From positions 799,347 through 863,346 of the forward strand of contig NZ_JAANYN010000002.1 of the NCBI RefSeq assembly GCF_011290685.1: a stretch of 64,000 nt of DNA, read 5' to 3'. A model generated the notes under the pieces. It saw only the letters and a program-made list of their open reading frames with translations. It had not been told where the DNA came from and made no database searches. How positions within the stretch are numbered: the first letter of the stretch is position 1; every line of letters starts with the position of its first letter. Source of the stretch: Cyclobacterium plantarum. Its GTDB lineage: Bacteria > Bacteroidota > Bacteroidia > Cytophagales > Cyclobacteriaceae. A program made the translations under genes and the position numbers. Positions 34,316 to 42,793 of this stretch are shown piece after piece.

Positions 34316-37300
34316 TTAGAAGTTAAGGTTTAAGCCTGCAGACATGGTCGTGCTCAATGGATAAGCATCACCAGCCCCGTACCATCTTCCGGCAAGTGCC
34401 TCCGGGTCAAAAAACATCAAATCGGTAAAGGTCAAAAGATTCTCACCGGACACAAAGATTCTGGCATTGGTCAGTAACACTTTTTCCGCAATTTTTTGAG
34501 GAAGTGAATACCCGATTTGCAGGTTTTTAAGCCTTAAATAGGCCGCATTTTGAATAAGGTGATCAGTGGGAGTTCCGTAATTTTTTGCATTTTCACCAAA
34601 AAACTGGGCATAGGGTCTGGGGAAATAGGCGTCTGGATTGGCACCCAAAGCACTAGTCTCATCACGCCAATAGTCCATATGATCCTCTAAGACATTATTG
34701 TGCATGGGTCCTGCGGCAGGCCCCCTGAATACGGAACTGTTTCCAAATGTCCAATCTCGTTTTGCCACTCCCTGGAAAAACACAGAAACATCAAAATTCT
34801 TATATTGTGCGTTCAAGTTAAAACCATAAGTGTATCGCGGTGTGGTATTTCCTATTATTTCAAGGTCTCCGGGATCTCCTACTGTATTGTTGCCTATATC
34901 AATTTTACCATCTCCATTCAGATCCTTATACCTGAAATCCCCCGTTCTCCACAAGCCGGAATAAATAAAGCTTTGGTCTACGCCTTCATTAATTTCAGCC
35001 TCTGTTTGAAAATGTCCGTCGTACCGGTATCCCCAAATCTCATTAAGGTCCTGTCCGGGGTAAAAAGTATTTAATAATCCGGTCGGATTATTATAGTCCA
35101 CCACGGTGCTTCTGTAATCGGCCAATTGGCCTCTGATTTCATAGCGGAAATCCGGGCTTACCTGATTTTTCCAGGAAAGCTCAAGCTCCCATCCACGTGT
35201 TTTTATTTCTCCTTCGTTCCTTTTTGGCACTGTTGATCCCAATACAGCTGGAAGGGGCTGTCCTGGGCCTACAAGGTCTGAGGTCCTTGTTTCATATACA
35301 CCAAAAGAAACGCCCAATCGATTATTCATTAAGGAGGCATCAATGCCCAAATCTAATGTGGATACAGTTTCCCATGATAAATTCACACTATTCAGATTGG
35401 GTGCACGAACGGTCCAGGCCCGTTGATTGCCAAATAGCCAGTTGTTGGTTTGATTAATCGGCATGGTGGGGATGAATAAATAATTGGCCACATCCTGATT
35501 ACCCAATGTTCCGTAGGAGCCTCTTAATTTTAACAGGTCGAATAAACCAGATGATGACATGAAGTTCTCTTCCGAAAGAATCCATCCGGCCGATACCGAT
35601 GGGAAAAATCCCCATCTTTCATCTTCTTCAAACCTGGATGATCCATCCGTCCTCATGTTTACTTCAAGCAGGTACTTTTCGTCAAAAATATAATTAAATC
35701 TGCCAAAAAAGCTTCTTGTAGACCAGTGTCCTATGCCGTCATTAACCAACTGATCCCCGACTGCGGTACTGATCGATGGAATGGCATCACTCAGTAAGAA
35801 GAAACTTCTTGCACCTAAATTACTAAAGGTATATTCCTCTTGTTGATAGCCTACCATCAATTGAAGGTCATGATTTCCCAATATCCTTGAGTAAGAGGAA
35901 TAAATGTTTGGGGAGAGATAGGTATTTCTTCTCAGTTCATTGTGGTATTCTGTTGATTCCCGGTTTTGCGGTATAAACTCAACATCTCCACCGGCGAAAT
36001 TAGTACCATCACCAGGTCTGACCCATGGATATTGTAACGAAGTCCTTGTGTCTTCAACCTGGGTGGACGTATAATTCAGCTGTACAGTCGTCACCCAACC
36101 CTCTATGGGTTTTATTTCTATTTTGGGTGAAAGGACCAGCTGGTTATCTGTGATTGTTTGCCGAACTCTTCTCCAGGCCTCCACATTGGTCTGTTGGGTC
36201 CAAATATCTGTCCCGGGATATTTGGCAGGTGTGCCAAATTTTATTTTCCCAATCCAGTTCATGTACCAGGCACGGCCAAAGTTTTGATTCCAGGGAAAAT
36301 CTTCATTTTCAGATTTGTATTTTACAAAAAGATCAAGGTTCATCCAATCGGTGACCTTGGCCCCGATCTTGGCGTCCACATTAAATCGACTAAATGACTC
36401 ATCACCAAATCTCAATAACCCCTCTTCATCATACATGCCGCCGGACAAATAATAATTCATGGTTTCGTTACCCCCAGAAATAGATAAGTTGTGTTTCACT
36501 CTGAAGGAGTTGTTCTTCATGATCAAATCTCTGATCCCATCATTCGCTACACCCATGGTACCGGTGTTCAATATGTCCCAATTATCGCCTGATGCATTGG
36601 GCAACATCCCGGGAGCACTTCCCGGATTGGCCAGATTCTGCTCCAAACGGGCTATGGCCTCTTCCGGATAAAATGGAGAAGCACCAAAATTGGTCCTTGC
36701 ATCATTCAGTGCATGTGCCCAGGCAGTACCTCCCTGTAACTCCGGCCATATGGTAGGCGAACTAAACCCGGCATTCGTGGAATAGGAAATCCTAGATCCT
36801 TTACTTCCCTTTTTCGTGGTAATCAGGATAACCCCGTAAGCTGCCCTTGCCCCATAGATAGAAGTTGAGGCGGCATCCTTCAATACAGAAACCGATTCAA
36901 TATCATTAGGGTCAATGTCGTTGATACCCATAGGAACCCCATCCACAAGGACAAAGGGTGCGGTGTTTCCTTCAAAGGATGCTAAACCACGGATGGTCAT
37001 GGCCATATCCGCTCCAGGCTCTCCTCCTGCCGTATTCGGCTGAATGACCAGGTTACTTACCAGCCCCTGCATGGCCTGCTGCACGTTGGTTACCGGACGA
37101 TTTGCCATGTCCTCGCCTCTTGCCGTAGACACCGCCCCGGTCAAATTGATCTTCTTTTTGGTACCGTAGCCAACAACGACGACTTCATTCAGGGAGGATA
37201 AATTGGCCTGCAGGGTGATATCTATTTGTGATTGGTTGCCAACAGCCACCTCCTGAGGTTCGAAACCTATAAAAGAAAAAATCAATGTGGCATTTTCGTC

Positions 37301-37684
37301 CACTTCAAGCGTATATTTCCCATCAATATCCGTTACCGTACCAAGGGTGGTACCGGCCACTGTAACGGATGCACCGGGCAGGGGATCGCCGCTATCATCT
37401 TTTACAGTTCCTGAAACCTGGATATCCGCTAAGAGCGCAGATAAATTTTCATCGAATTTACCGTAGGAGGCATTTCCAAGGGTAAGTTGAGATGCACCAT
37501 TTTCTTTCCTGATAATATCACTGCCTGCGTCCGTTAAACCGAAAGAAGCCACCGGAAAGATAAATACCAGTGACAAACAATAAACTGCCCAGGCCCGTAA
37601 ATTGGGGATGGTTCTTTGCTCAATCCGGTCATGTTCAAAACAGCGACCAAATCTTTCGCTTTCTATAGTATAATTTGTTTTCAT
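34316..37684 (-). CDS. SusC/RagA-family TonB-linked outer-membrane transporter
   Basis: From ATG at 37684 (MKTNYTIESERFGRCFEHDR) the protein has 1122 residues. The longer frame to 37735 would run into the shared promoter and is rejected. A hydrophobic signal segment (AWAVYCLSLVFIFPVASFG) follows. Then come the CarboxypepD_reg domain (VSGTVKDDSGDPLPGASVTV), the SusC motif LNEVVVVGYGTKKKINLTGA, and a plug (GLASFEGNTAPFVLVDGVPM). A barrel ends ...MSAGLNLNF. It imports ligand with TonB/ExbBD. The promoter copy 3 lies 25-90 bp upstream. No anti-sigma or HTCS regulator gene is adjacent. Confidence 0.93.
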   Translation of the reverse strand: MKTNYTIESERFGRCFEHDRIEQRTIPNLRAWAVYCLSLVFIFPVASFGLTDAGSDIIRKENGASQLTLGNASYGKFDENLSALLADIQVSGTVKDDSGDPLPGASVTVAGTTLGTVTDIDGKYTLEVDENATLIFSFIGFEPQEVAVGNQSQIDITLQANLSSLNEVVVVGYGTKKKINLTGAVSTARGEDMANRPVTNVQQAMQGLVSNLVIQPNTAGGEPGADMAMTIRGLASFEGNTAPFVLVDGVPMGINDIDPNDIESVSVLKDAASTSIYGARAAYGVILITTKKGSKGSRISYSTNAGFSSPTIWPELQGGTAWAHALNDARTNFGASPFYPEEAIARLEQNLANPGSAPGMLPNASGDNWDILNTGTMGVANDGIRDLIMKNNSFRVKHNLSISGGNETMNYYLSGGMYDEEGLLRFGDESFSRFNVDAKIGAKVTDWMNLDLFVKYKSENEDFPWNQNFGRAWYMNWIGKIKFGTPAKYPGTDIWTQQTNVEAWRRVRQTITDNQLVLSPKIEIKPIEGWVTTVQLNYTSTQVEDTRTSLQYPWVRPGDGTNFAGGDVEFIPQNRESTEYHNELRRNTYLSPNIYSSYSRILGNHDLQLMVGYQQEEYTFSNLGARSFFLLSDAIPSISTAVGDQLVNDGIGHWSTRSFFGRFNYIFDEKYLLEVNMRTDGSSRFEEDERWGFFPSVSAGWILSEENFMSSSGLFDLLKLRGSYGTLGNQDVANYLFIPTMPINQTNNWLFGNQRAWTVRAPNLNSVNLSWETVSTLDLGIDASLMNNRLGVSFGVYETRTSDLVGPGQPLPAVLGSTVPKRNEGEIKTRGWELELSWKNQVSPDFRYEIRGQLADYRSTVVDYNNPTGLLNTFYPGQDLNEIWGYRYDGHFQTEAEINEGVDQSFIYSGLWRTGDFRYKDLNGDGKIDIGNNTVGDPGDLEIIGNTTPRYTYGFNLNAQYKNFDVSVFFQGVAKRDWTFGNSSVFRGPAAGPMHNNVLEDHMDYWRDETSALGANPDAYFPRPYAQFFGENAKNYGTPTDHLIQNAAYLRLKNLQIGYSLPQKIAEKVLLTNARIFVSGENLLTFTDLMFFDPEALAGRWYGAGDAYPLSTTMSAGLNLNF

Positions 37685-37708
37685 AACAATATGTTTTATT
37701 GATGAGGA

Positions 37709-37771
37709 TAAAGCTATTAAGATGGCTCTCTCCATGCATCCAATATCTTAACCATATTGTGTGGTATTTTG
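37709..37771 (-). promoter_or_regulatory. Shared regulon promoter, copy 3 (susCD)
   Basis: Minus strand: AATACCACACAATATGGTTAAGAT (TAAGAT at 37750-37745), exactly 28 nt, then TAGCTTTA (37716-37709), 24 bp before the ATG at 37684. The upstream half matches copy 2 in roughly 21 of 29 positions and lacks the GTTAAC end. The conserved spacing is what makes this copy convincing. Confidence 0.65.
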
Positions 37772-37935
37772 CCTTTTACCACAATAATGCTTGAATTATG
37801 AAATTAGTAAACTACCAGATTTTCAAAAAGATACCGGGTTTAGGTGCCTATTACATTACATTGTAAGCCTGTTTTTGTGTATATAATAAATAAGCATCAG
37901 GTGGGTGCTCAAACTTACACCTTTCTTTGCTAGAG

Positions 37936-38284
37936 CTAATCGAAAAGGTATTTGGGATTTTCTATTAAAAGCGCTTTTCGGACCTCCGGCCCGTACTGTT
38001 CGTACTGTCCAAGTGCCTTTCTTTCTGCCTGGGCCATTGCAAACAAGCGGTCCACGATTTCAAGGTGATCATCAGAGACATCCAAACTTTCCCCGGATCT
38101 TCTTTTAAGTTGTACAATTCAATATTTTCCGGAAAGCGGGTCAAATTATAGGTGCTCTTCATGATATTCTCCCGTTCTTGAGCAGAAAATCAGGATGATG
38201 TTTGGGGGGATTGGCTTTTTCCCGGGCAAGTGTTTTACTGGTACACAACTAGACAAGAATAGAAGATAGGAGTATAAATTTCAT
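37936..38284 (-). pseudogene. Decayed sulfatase gene downstream of TauE
   Basis: The 5' part reads MKFILLSSILV, TAG, LCTSKTLAREKANPP, then after a frame change NIILIF, which is a signal peptide plus the first strand of a sulfatase. It is fused directly to a sulfatase C-terminus: MKSTYNLTRFPENIELYNLK, EDPG, a frameshift, then DVSDDHLEIVDRLFAMAQAE and ...LLIENPKYLFD-TAG. About 1 kb including the catalytic signature is deleted. The start codon lies 5 bp past the TauE stop, so TauE and this sulfatase were one operon. Confidence 0.75.
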
Positions 38285-38289
38285 CCGTA

Positions 38290-39177
38290 TCACAATACCT
38301 GGACTTTCGACTCCCCTTCTTTTCGGATGGCGGAAAGAAACATCCATACCGATGTATAGAGAATGATACACAAGACCACCCATTTGAGCATTAACAGGGG
38401 TAACGATTTGACAACAAAAGCGGCCAGAAACACGCCCATAATTCCGGCAATCGATAGCGAAAAGGAAACTTTCCTGTCATAGGCTCCTTTTTTGACAAAC
38501 TGAGCCCCGCCAGCTGACATTAACATGGCAGTTGCAGTCATCATTATTGGAAAGGCGGTGAGCGGATGCATGCCAAGCGCATAGACCATCGCCATGCAGG
38601 GTGCATAAAACCCGACCCCTACGGTTTGGAGGGCACCAAAAATAAAGCTCATCCCAACTATAAGTGCCAGTTTCCAACCTGTCAATCCTATGGCCTCCCC
38701 ACCTACGGGCATCAAATTTAAAAATCCAGCTATCATAATCAGGGCCACCGCCAACAGGCCGAAACCAAGTCCCATCTGTATACCGCGGCGTGACATCCTG
38801 GAAACAATATCCGCACCAAGCAATGCGCCCAAAGGTGCGGCTGTTGCCATGCTGACCAGGGTAATGGGGTCCACCTGAACTACTGTCATGAATATAAAGG
38901 CCTGCGTTACTGTAGGAATTGTATTTCCAACATTCATTGTACCGGGGATCAGCCGGTCATCGACAAGCTTAAAAAACTTAAAAATAGCGGTCTGCTGCGC
39001 AAAACTCCCAATCCCCAAGGTGTCGAAAAAATTGGTAACAAATCCGGTTGCTAAAAGACCTGACCATGGTTTGCCGGAAAACACCTTTCTATTTCTAAAA
39101 ACATCCCTAATATAGTAGAACCCAAACGTTCCCGTCATGATCCCCAAAATTACTTTTAGAATGATACTCATAACCAA
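38290..39177 (-). CDS. TauE/SafE-family sulfite/organosulfonate exporter
   Basis: 295 residues with about eight hydrophobic segments (MSIILKVILGIMTGTFGFYY, MGLGFGLLAVALIMIAGF, LALIVGMSFIFGALQTVGVG). Two internally similar halves carry the GxxxGxxGxG-like glycine patterns of the TauE/SafE/DUF81 family. Members export sulfite, sulfonates or related anions across the inner membrane. It was in one operon with a now-dead sulfatase and shares a promoter type with a sulfatase operon, so a role in handling sulfur anions or sulfated sugar catabolites is plausible. Substrate not shown. Confidence 0.8.
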   Translation of the reverse strand: MVMSIILKVILGIMTGTFGFYYIRDVFRNRKVFSGKPWSGLLATGFVTNFFDTLGIGSFAQQTAIFKFFKLVDDRLIPGTMNVGNTIPTVTQAFIFMTVVQVDPITLVSMATAAPLGALLGADIVSRMSRRGIQMGLGFGLLAVALIMIAGFLNLMPVGGEAIGLTGWKLALIVGMSFIFGALQTVGVGFYAPCMAMVYALGMHPLTAFPIMMTATAMLMSAGGAQFVKKGAYDRKVSFSLSIAGIMGVFLAAFVVKSLPLLMLKWVVLCIILYTSVWMFLSAIRKEGESKVQVL

Positions 39178-39239
39178 TCGCTTTGGAAGGTAATGGCATG
39201 CCCAATTGATACCATTTTGTTATCGAACTTATTTATGGA

Positions 39240-39305
39240 TAAAAGTATCAAGACCACCTGTGTTAATTATCCTGTTTTTTAACTAAAATGTGTTGTATGT
39301 TAACA
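39240..39305 (-). promoter_or_regulatory. Shared regulon promoter, copy 4 (TauE)
   Basis: Minus strand: TTGTTAACATACAACACATT (39305-39286), TTAGTTAAAAA (TAAAAA at 39281-39276 replacing TAAGAT), exactly 28 nt, then TACTTTTA (39247-39240). The start codon of TauE is 62 bp downstream. One extra base separates GTTAACATAC from the inner half compared with copies 1 and 2. Confidence 0.6.
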
Positions 39306-39463
39306 AGGGATGCTTTTATAAATACCGGTGGAAATCGTTTCTTTCCGATTTTCTAAAAATCATAGTCTGCCGGAGCAAGTAGAAATGGTCGATAATTCCA
39401 AATCTGCTTCTAATGGAGGCCATTCGTCGAGGAAAGGTCGCCTGACTCGCCAAAGGCCGCCTT

Positions 39464-39877
39464 TCATTCCGATCGTGCCCATACCTGCATCTTCCCGCTT
39501 GCTCGGTTAGCCCATCGGTGATAGGGTACGTAGGTTAGGTCCAGGTATTCGTTTTTGGCGTTTGAAGCACAAGTTGTAAGGGCGACCACCCCTCCGAGAA
39601 GGTCGCTCTCAAACGCACTTTCCAGGGTTTTGTAATGGATACGGTGATTTTCCTTGTCCCGAAAATAGTCCGGATTGTCCACCTCTTCCATGCAATAAAC
39701 GAGTGGCCCGCGGACCAACGCTACCTTGCCGTTTGTGTCTTCGATCTCCGGATGGCCGATCACAGCCCTCGCCTTCATGGGAAAAGAAAGGGTTACCCGA
39801 TCTCCCGGCTGCCAGGTACGCTGGATTAGCAGGTAGCCATTGGTAAGGATAGCGTCCTTAAATGGCGCATCGTTCAA
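39464..39877 (-). pseudogene. C-terminal remnant of a GH127 (DUF1680) beta-L-arabinofuranosidase
   Basis: The 137-codon frame opens with a TTG and no plausible start. It reads NGYLLIQRTWQPGDRVTLSF, PMKARAVIGHPEIEDTNGKV, ALVRGPLVYCMEEVDNPDYF and VPYHRWANRASGKMQVW. The RGPLVYC and YxxWANRxxGxMxVW blocks are the C-terminal beta domain of GH127 enzymes, which are normally about 600-800 residues long. An in-frame TAA at about 39925 and lack of the catalytic barrel show that the gene is truncated. Confidence 0.7.
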
Positions 39878-40053
39878 AGCGATCGAAGGATATATCCGGT
39901 CAAGAGCCAGTGTATCTGAGTAGTCTTACAAATCGCTGCCAGGAAGGAAATTTCCCCTGCTCCAACCCGGAATACGGATACGAAGCTCAAATAAAGCGGT
40001 TTATTTCGGTTTCACAAACAGGGATACGTTTCCCTCCCAGGGAAAAATACAGG

Positions 40054-42183
40054 CTATTCTACTGAATAACTTACAGTAAAATACCCACTATTATCAATTT
40101 CTACGTCATCATTGATACGCAAATGGAGAACTCCGGAAGCTGGTGCTGTGAAGGTTTTATTCCTACCGATATAAAACCACTCTCCGTCGTTACCGATTTT
40201 TCCAATCAGACAACCATGATTAAAACGTTGGTCCACGTTATTGTACCGAAAGCCATTTATTCCTTCCGGGTAACAATCCACGGAAAACACTCCCAACTTA
40301 ATGGATCCCGAAGCTTCAATCTCGACAAGTTGACCTTCCCGAACCGAGATATCGGTGAAATTTGAAAAGGAATCAACTTTGATCGTATTCGTGCTAATCC
40401 GTTCTGCCATAATGGGCCAAATTGCATCGGTATTCTTTCGTACCTCAATGACCAATTCGCCGTCTTTATCAATTTCGTACTCGTACACAGTTTTGCCACT
40501 ATCCACATATAAATCCCCCGCTTCGGCGTCTTCGTAGGGATTCATGCCAGACCGAAAGGTATTTCGGTAGTTTGAAACCAGCTCTAATTTGTACATCCGA
40601 ATCATTTCTTTGGACGGATTTGGAATTTCTAATGAAACATTTGTAAACTTTGCTGCATTCTTCGCACCGTAAGCGGCTGCCCTTAAAGTAAAACCTCTAC
40701 TATTTTCAAAAGTCTCAACAGCATAGGAAATATTGTTCATCCCCCTACGCATAAAACCTTTTCGTTCGACCAGGTTGACAAAATATTCGCCATCGCTGAC
40801 AAAATACTCCCCATCATCGTTTATTAATTTGATATAGGCTTGGAGAATGGCCTGTAGTTCTTCAAAAGTGGGGAAATTTGACTCAAATTCAATCCGTAAG
40901 TCTCTTCTTAGCCTGTCCACTACGGCATTATTTTGTGAAATAACTCTTCTTTTTGCTTCCTCCTCTTTTCTGATTTGGTCTCTGCGTTCTTGCTCTGCCC
41001 GCTGTTTTGCGAGCTCACGCCTTTTTTCTTCCTCAATAATCTCCTGCTTCCGGGCTACTATTCTCTCATTTAGTGAAGCAATAAGACTATTTCCTGTATC
41101 GACGTGAGAAAGGTAGGTACTATTGATGGTTTCGAGCTGATTGACACTTTGTGCATTGTCGATTTCAAGACGTATTTCTCTTGCAATAGCTGTTAGCATC
41201 GAGCTTTTCTTGGCTTCAACTAGCATCTTTAACTCCTTAACCTCTTCGTAAGCAAGCAGATTCCCATATTTTTGCGTAAACAATTGATAAAACGTATTGA
41301 TGGGACCAATCCCTTCTTTTCCAGATTCGATCGATGCCAATTTATTTTTTTCTTCAGGTAAAATTTGGTTGAAAATATCAGTAATTCTTGTAAATATGAT
41401 ATCGTTAGCCCTCCGTTGAGTTAGGGCATCGGCTTTGGCGTAAAGAAGCGCATTGGTACCGCTAAACGCATTTAACACGTTAACGGAATTCAAATCCGAT
41501 TTCAAGGATTGTAGCTGCTGGGCTTTTGCTAGAAGGTCGATATTGGCTACTTTGGTTTCATTGGTCGAGATCAACAGGGATAAATCGCTAATTTCAGACG
41601 AAGGCAGCACGGAGTACTCCCTTTGTAAGTTTCCTTTCCAACTTTGAAGTTCATCAAAACCTATCGTTGGTGTGGCCTGGTTCAAGTCATTTCGGAGTAC
41701 TTGTGCCTGCTGTCGTAGCTCTCGGATTTTCTCTTCCGGCACAAGAACCAAGGTATTGTTTAACTCTTTTTGACTAATCACATAATTGATTCCGGTAGTT
41801 GAATTAAAACTCTTTACCCATTTGTCACTTTGTGACAATTCAAACGTTTGCTTCCGTCTCGCCGCATATTTCGGAAAAAGTATTCCATTTACCATTGCTC
41901 CCGCAAGCAGACCTACACCTCCCCATATAGCTGCATTTTCGGCTTCTCTAAAAGTCTGACCGTCGTAGGTAAATTCGGTTTGGTATCCATAAGCCCCCCC
42001 GATGCTTAATCCGATTAGGGGTGCTATCCATTTTTTTCCTTTTGGCTTTTTGTAGGTCCATTCTGGATATACGCGTATGGCACTGTAGTTTAATTCATCG
42101 TGTTTTGTTACTGTGGCCTGGTAGGTGGTGCAGGAGGTTGCAAACAAGACCAGAATCAGGAGACCAGAGAATACCTTCATCAA
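40054..42183 (-). CDS. Large lipoprotein with coiled coil and LecA-like C-terminal domain
   Basis: 709 residues, family not recognised as a whole. The lipobox LVLFATSC makes it a lipoprotein. Residues about 50-115 carry two glycine-rich hydrophobic segments (IAPLIGLSIGGAYGYQ, WGGVGLLAGAMVNGILF). A helical, Glu/Arg/Lys-rich coiled coil follows (IEEEKRRELAKQRAEQERRD). A short duplication reads DGEYFVSDGEYFV. The final about 130 residues (FTDISVREGQLVEIEASGSI ... GCLIGKIGNDGEWFYIGRNK ... LHLRINDDVEIDNSGYFTVS) resemble PA-I galactose lectins (LecA), including the N-D-D...DNSG calcium/sugar loop. It may bind galactosides at the cell surface (inference). Confidence 0.6.
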   Translation of the reverse strand: MMKVFSGLLILVLFATSCTTYQATVTKHDELNYSAIRVYPEWTYKKPKGKKWIAPLIGLSIGGAYGYQTEFTYDGQTFREAENAAIWGGVGLLAGAMVNGILFPKYAARRKQTFELSQSDKWVKSFNSTTGINYVISQKELNNTLVLVPEEKIRELRQQAQVLRNDLNQATPTIGFDELQSWKGNLQREYSVLPSSEISDLSLLISTNETKVANIDLLAKAQQLQSLKSDLNSVNVLNAFSGTNALLYAKADALTQRRANDIIFTRITDIFNQILPEEKNKLASIESGKEGIGPINTFYQLFTQKYGNLLAYEEVKELKMLVEAKKSSMLTAIAREIRLEIDNAQSVNQLETINSTYLSHVDTGNSLIASLNERIVARKQEIIEEEKRRELAKQRAEQERRDQIRKEEEAKRRVISQNNAVVDRLRRDLRIEFESNFPTFEELQAILQAYIKLINDDGEYFVSDGEYFVNLVERKGFMRRGMNNISYAVETFENSRGFTLRAAAYGAKNAAKFTNVSLEIPNPSKEMIRMYKLELVSNYRNTFRSGMNPYEDAEAGDLYVDSGKTVYEYEIDKDGELVIEVRKNTDAIWPIMAERISTNTIKVDSFSNFTDISVREGQLVEIEASGSIKLGVFSVDCYPEGINGFRYNNVDQRFNHGCLIGKIGNDGEWFYIGRNKTFTAPASGVLHLRINDDVEIDNSGYFTVSYSVE

Positions 42184-42793
42184 TTTCTATTTTGGTGGTT
42201 GAACGTTATCATTTATATCCGCTGGGACTCATTTTATTAATAGCTCTTCAAAAACCAATTTGCTTTAATATAAACAGCACGCTCCCAAATTGGCTCAATT
42301 CACCAGCCCAGCAAGTTTTTAATCATTTATTAAGTAAAAATTCTTTGGTTCCCTGTCCACCCTCCTCACTTGTGTGAATCTCATTTATTTAAGAAAAACC
42401 TGAATAAAAAGTACTTTGCTTAATAAAATTTTCTTCTAACTACGAAAAATAAAATTAATTTCCAAAAAATTAAATGAATTTAAATGGTATCATCCCTATC
42501 CTCTCTAATGCCGCCGCAGGTAATCACATACCACCGTTGTGACTTCGGCCACATTGAGGGATTCGGCACCACTTAAATTCGTAAAAGTCAACTTCTGATT
42601 TACTAGTTTTCCAAGTCGTAGGAGATTCTGTGGGCTTAGTTACCTGTCAGCAGAATTCATTCCGTCTGATCTGGGTTTGATAGTATGGGCAAACATTCCA
42701 GGAAATTCTCAAATATCGCCCCCCTCCCGAGGCTTTTCCAAAAACAAAAATCAAATGTATATCTTGAATTTTATCCATTTGGTAACCAGCAAG
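42184..42793. other. 610-bp spacer with a possible coding remnant
   Basis: AT-rich sequence without a full gene. At 42505-42597 (minus) the frame KLTFTNLSGAESLNVAEVTT, VVCDYLRRH then TAG looks like the tail of a SpoU/TrmH-type RNA methyltransferase (ESLNV motif), but it is too short to be sure. No promoter of the shared type is present. Confidence 0.3.

Noticed and set aside
37685-37735. Longer start for SusC at 37735.
   Set aside because: It would place coding sequence inside the shared promoter and add a non-signal N-terminus. ATG at 37684 precedes a normal exported protein.
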